A program made the position numbers and the translations under genes. The notes below the pieces were generated by a model, which was not told the origin of the DNA, did no database searches, and worked only from the letters and a program-made list of their open reading frames with translations. DNA of 64,000 bases, from NCBI GenBank assembly GCA_024734555.1, contig JANPWX010000444.1, positions 558,001-622,000 on the forward strand, read 5' to 3'. Source of the stretch: Trochalopteron elliotii. Lineage: Eukaryota; Chordata; Aves; Passeriformes; Leiothrichidae. How positions within the stretch are numbered: position 1 is the stretch's first letter; each line of letters begins with the position of its first letter. Positions 61,001 through 64,000 of the stretch are shown here, piece after piece.

Positions 61001-64000
61001 GTTGGCGACACCCAAACAGATATTAAATCTGAAAGAAATCAAGTGTTTTATCTCAATTTACTGTTTCAGGAATGTAAATATTTCCCCACTGCTATATTGA
61101 AGACATTAGCATAGGAGTTTGATTTTTCTTTTAAATACAGCAAAGGTAACTGTGAGGAATATAAAAACATTAGGTTATTTTTTCAATTGGAGTTGTGTAA
61201 ATGGACATAAACTTTCCTTGAATCCCTTAACCTAAAGGGATTGCCTCTCTGTATGAAAGTGGTATTAATCTCAATTCCTCTTTGGTTTTAATTTTTCTTT
61301 AACAGACCAAAAGAATTCCAATTAGTTCCAAACCTTGTGAATTCGTTTCAGTTAAGACTGACCTTTTTTTCATGTGGGAAACTGTAATGAGCAGATAAAT
61401 TTACCAGTTAATGTCCAAGGTTTAACAAACTGCTGTCTGCCTGTCATCTCTGTTAATCCTGTTTTGCTGTTGTTGCCATGTGAAAGTCAGAATCAACCCA
61501 GACAGAATACAACACACATTGTTTTTACAGAGAGAGCAGTCTTCTTGTACAGGCTCTTAGAAAAAGACATGGTAAGTCCAGATCTGAATCAGAGACCAGT
61601 GCAGAGCAGAAACACACCAGTTTTTCTTTTTGAGCCTTGGTGTACTCCTTTGAACTTCAGATATTGTATGCACACTTTAGATGAGTTCTGCTTCATCTTA
61701 GAAAATTTGGGAACTGCATTGAGTAAAAACAATGGTAATGCCTGGAAAAAAATGCGGTAGTGTGGTGAAGAAGGAAGGCAATCACTTTCTCTAAATTTTT
61801 AGAGAAATGACAATGCTTAGGTAAAGTTACTGAGTCTTATGTGCAGTGCTGGCTCCCTCACCCCCTTGCTCTCCAACCATGGTTCCTGCTAACAAGGTAG
61901 TGATATTAAAAAAGATAGAAGAAAAGTAATAAAGAAGATGGAATGAATAGAACACATAATCAAAGTTATGTATAAACTGACAAAGATATGGCTTTTCCAC
62001 CTGAAAAGCAGACAAATGCACTGTGGTATAACAGAGATTAGAAGTTTTTGGAGGCTAGAAGTGCAATAGAGAGAATGATGTTTCCCCTAGTCTTACATTC
62101 TCCTCTGGGTATCTGGGTATCTTTAGTTATTATCTGTGGCATAATACAAATATCTGTACCTAAAATGCAAACTACTCTGATATAGTTTTTTCTAGAAGGA
62201 GACAGAGTATAAACAGAAGTAAGGCAAATTCTACCAAGAAGCACACTGAATTATTGGTAAGAGAACTACAGATTTGTGTAAGCAGATCTGGAGTAGGATT
62301 AATCTGTCAAGCATTTTAGAAGAAGTGGGAGATTATAGGGTCTATAGACAGATTTCTCCTAATCTGAAATTTATCAGAATTACAGCCTCAGTTTTGTGAA
62401 TTCCCCTGTGGTACTAGCTAGACCATCTTTCAAGGTGTTAAAGCAGTAAGAGGAAAGCAGAGTCATATTGCTGCCCCACCTGGATTTGCTGTTTGGCTTT
62501 TAAGGCTTTTAAGGGTGAATAGTGTAGTAGCCTTTCAAAAAGTGCATTTTTCTTGAGTATCAAGGGCGCCTAGGAGTTCTGACTTTCTGAAGCACAGGAA
62601 CTCATGGATTGCATACAACCCTTCAACTAAATGCAGTTAAGAATGCATATTTAGCTTTGTTTTGTCACAAACCTATAAAGATGAAAGGTGATGTTGACAT
62701 GAAAGATATTGTGAAACACTGAGGACCACTTTAGACCAGATAAAGTACTCGGAAGAACAGAGTGTCAATTGGGCAATTCTTGCATGCTTTGTACATGTAG
62801 GCATGTAATTTGGGGTTTTATAGACATGGAATGGAAATGTTGCTATTTCTGTTCTATAAGTGCCTTAAAATAAGCCCATTTACTAACAACTTAATTTTGC
62901 TTCATTTATATAATTGTAATGGTTAACAGGCATAGCAGTATATTGCTTTTATGTTTTTGGTTCTTTGCCACTTAAAAAAAATCACTCAAAATTGTTTCTT
63001 CCAAAATAATAAAGCAGTTTTATTAAAATTTTGTGGTCCGAAGAGATAAGGGAAAGCAAACAGAAATTTTTTACTATTCATGAGGAGTCTCCATTGATAA
63101 AGCAATATGCTCCTTGTCTATTGATTTAAAAGATCAAATGAGGTATTCAGGTTACATTTCTGTTTTGGTTAAGTAAGGTCAAATAACCTTCACCTCTGTA
63201 CTCTCACCTTCCAAATTTTGAATGATTGTGATAAATTAGTTGTTGATAGGGATCAGTTTTACTGAAACTGTAACTTGAAAACCTTCAGCATAAACGTAGA
63301 TTTGTCAGCATTGCTTAACTATAAGTGCAGGTGTAAAGATTGTCCCAAAAATTAGTCAAATACTCCTCTACTCAATAGAATACAAAACAATTTGAAGTGA
63401 ATTCCTTGTTGTTATTGCAAATTAGATGGAGAAATCATTATTGTTATTATTGTTAAACACGTGTTCATAGTTTTGTCCAGCAAATGCTGTTGTACATAAG
63501 AGTTGCTTGAATTCCTTTGACTCATCAGAATAAGATTAAGACTTTGAATTTTTTCCAAAATATGTTTTCTCTGTTGTAGTGCTGTGGTTTGTACCATTTC
63601 TAGTTTAGCTGTCCATTCATTATTTTATTATAAAAACAATATTGTCTAGGATTTTTTCCTTAAGAAATATGAAGTCTTAAAGTGCTCAATGAGAAGAGTA
63701 CACTTAGACCTACAGTATGAGTAAACATAGCATTTAATTATTTATGTGTGAGCAATACAGCGGAAGGTGCCATTCAAAAGTGCTGGCAAACTCATGCCTA
63801 CATTCAGCAAAGTTCAGATCTTGCTTTGATTAGCACACTGAAACAAGGATTTTAAGGATCAAGTGTATGAAAGACACACCAGACAGGGTATAGAAAATTA
63901 AATCTGCTCACAATTCATGCATCCATCAGAATTAATTCTCATGTAAAATCCTGTAAGCAATGAATATTTACTTGAACAATATAAAGCACAGTCATGCATC

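Larger units (their letters stand above)
45216..64000. other. gene-poor intergenic block to the right edge
   Basis: Nearly 19 kb of AT-rich DNA with only short open frames. It contains small tandem duplications (46604-46655, 49823-49860), motif-dense stretches at 48.1-48.4 kb and 63.7-63.9 kb, a T-rich tract (57984-58022) and a compositionally different block at 59.75-60.1 kb. The longest frame, 61374-61760 (128 codons, plus), shows no domain or splice context I can support. Confidence 0.7.

Noticed and set aside
61374..61760. 128-codon plus-strand ORF
   Set aside because: No domain, ordinary base composition for the desert, and length within chance expectation over 47 kb on six frames.

Overview
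This 64 kb window comes from an AT-rich vertebrate genome, almost certainly a bird and probably a passerine. Three things point there: chicken-repeat-1 (CR1) LINE fragments at several ages; a tRNA-Ile-headed SINE with a CR1-type tail at about 10.1 kb, which matches the organisation of passerine TguSINE1; and very short, intron-rich gene structure. It is not a prokaryotic or plasmid sequence, and I see no operon, CRISPR array or phage.

The only protein-coding gene I can support is NEIL3, a DNA glycosylase of the Fpg/Nei family, on the minus strand. Seven coding exons are visible (2428-2597, 5609-5775, 8229-8303, 9367-9580, 10941-11075, 13066-13181, 16446-16541). All have consensus splice sites and matching phases, giving about 324 codons from the initiator Met to the end of the RanBP2/NZF zinc finger. 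The remaining C-terminal exons, with the linker and two GRF zinc fingers, lie beyond the left edge. The promoter is a CpG island at about 16.2-16.6 kb. It contains a GC box, a CDE/CHR-like pair directly upstream of the start codon and an E2F-type site further out, which fits the known S-phase, proliferation-linked expression of NEIL3. An ACGGGG hexamer array sits 8 nt inside intron 1, next to the first splice donor.

From about 16.9 kb to the right edge (47 kb) I find no convincing coding exon. In human and chicken the NEIL3 promoter faces a long gene-poor interval towards VEGFC, so a desert is expected here. Inside it are a solitary GC-rich islet at 25.1 kb, an LTR-like element with TATA box and poly(A) signal at 44.7-45.2 kb, a second likely LTR-derived GC-rich block at 23.2-23.5 kb, CR1 scraps, simple repeats (including a 23-base G run), small tandem duplications, and several stretches whose motif density resembles conserved enhancers. 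None of the desert ORFs looks like a real gene. I found no clear new biological system. The most interesting leads are the G-quadruplex-capable repeat abutting the NEIL3 exon 1 donor, the shortened NEIL3 exon 1, and the isolated GC islet.
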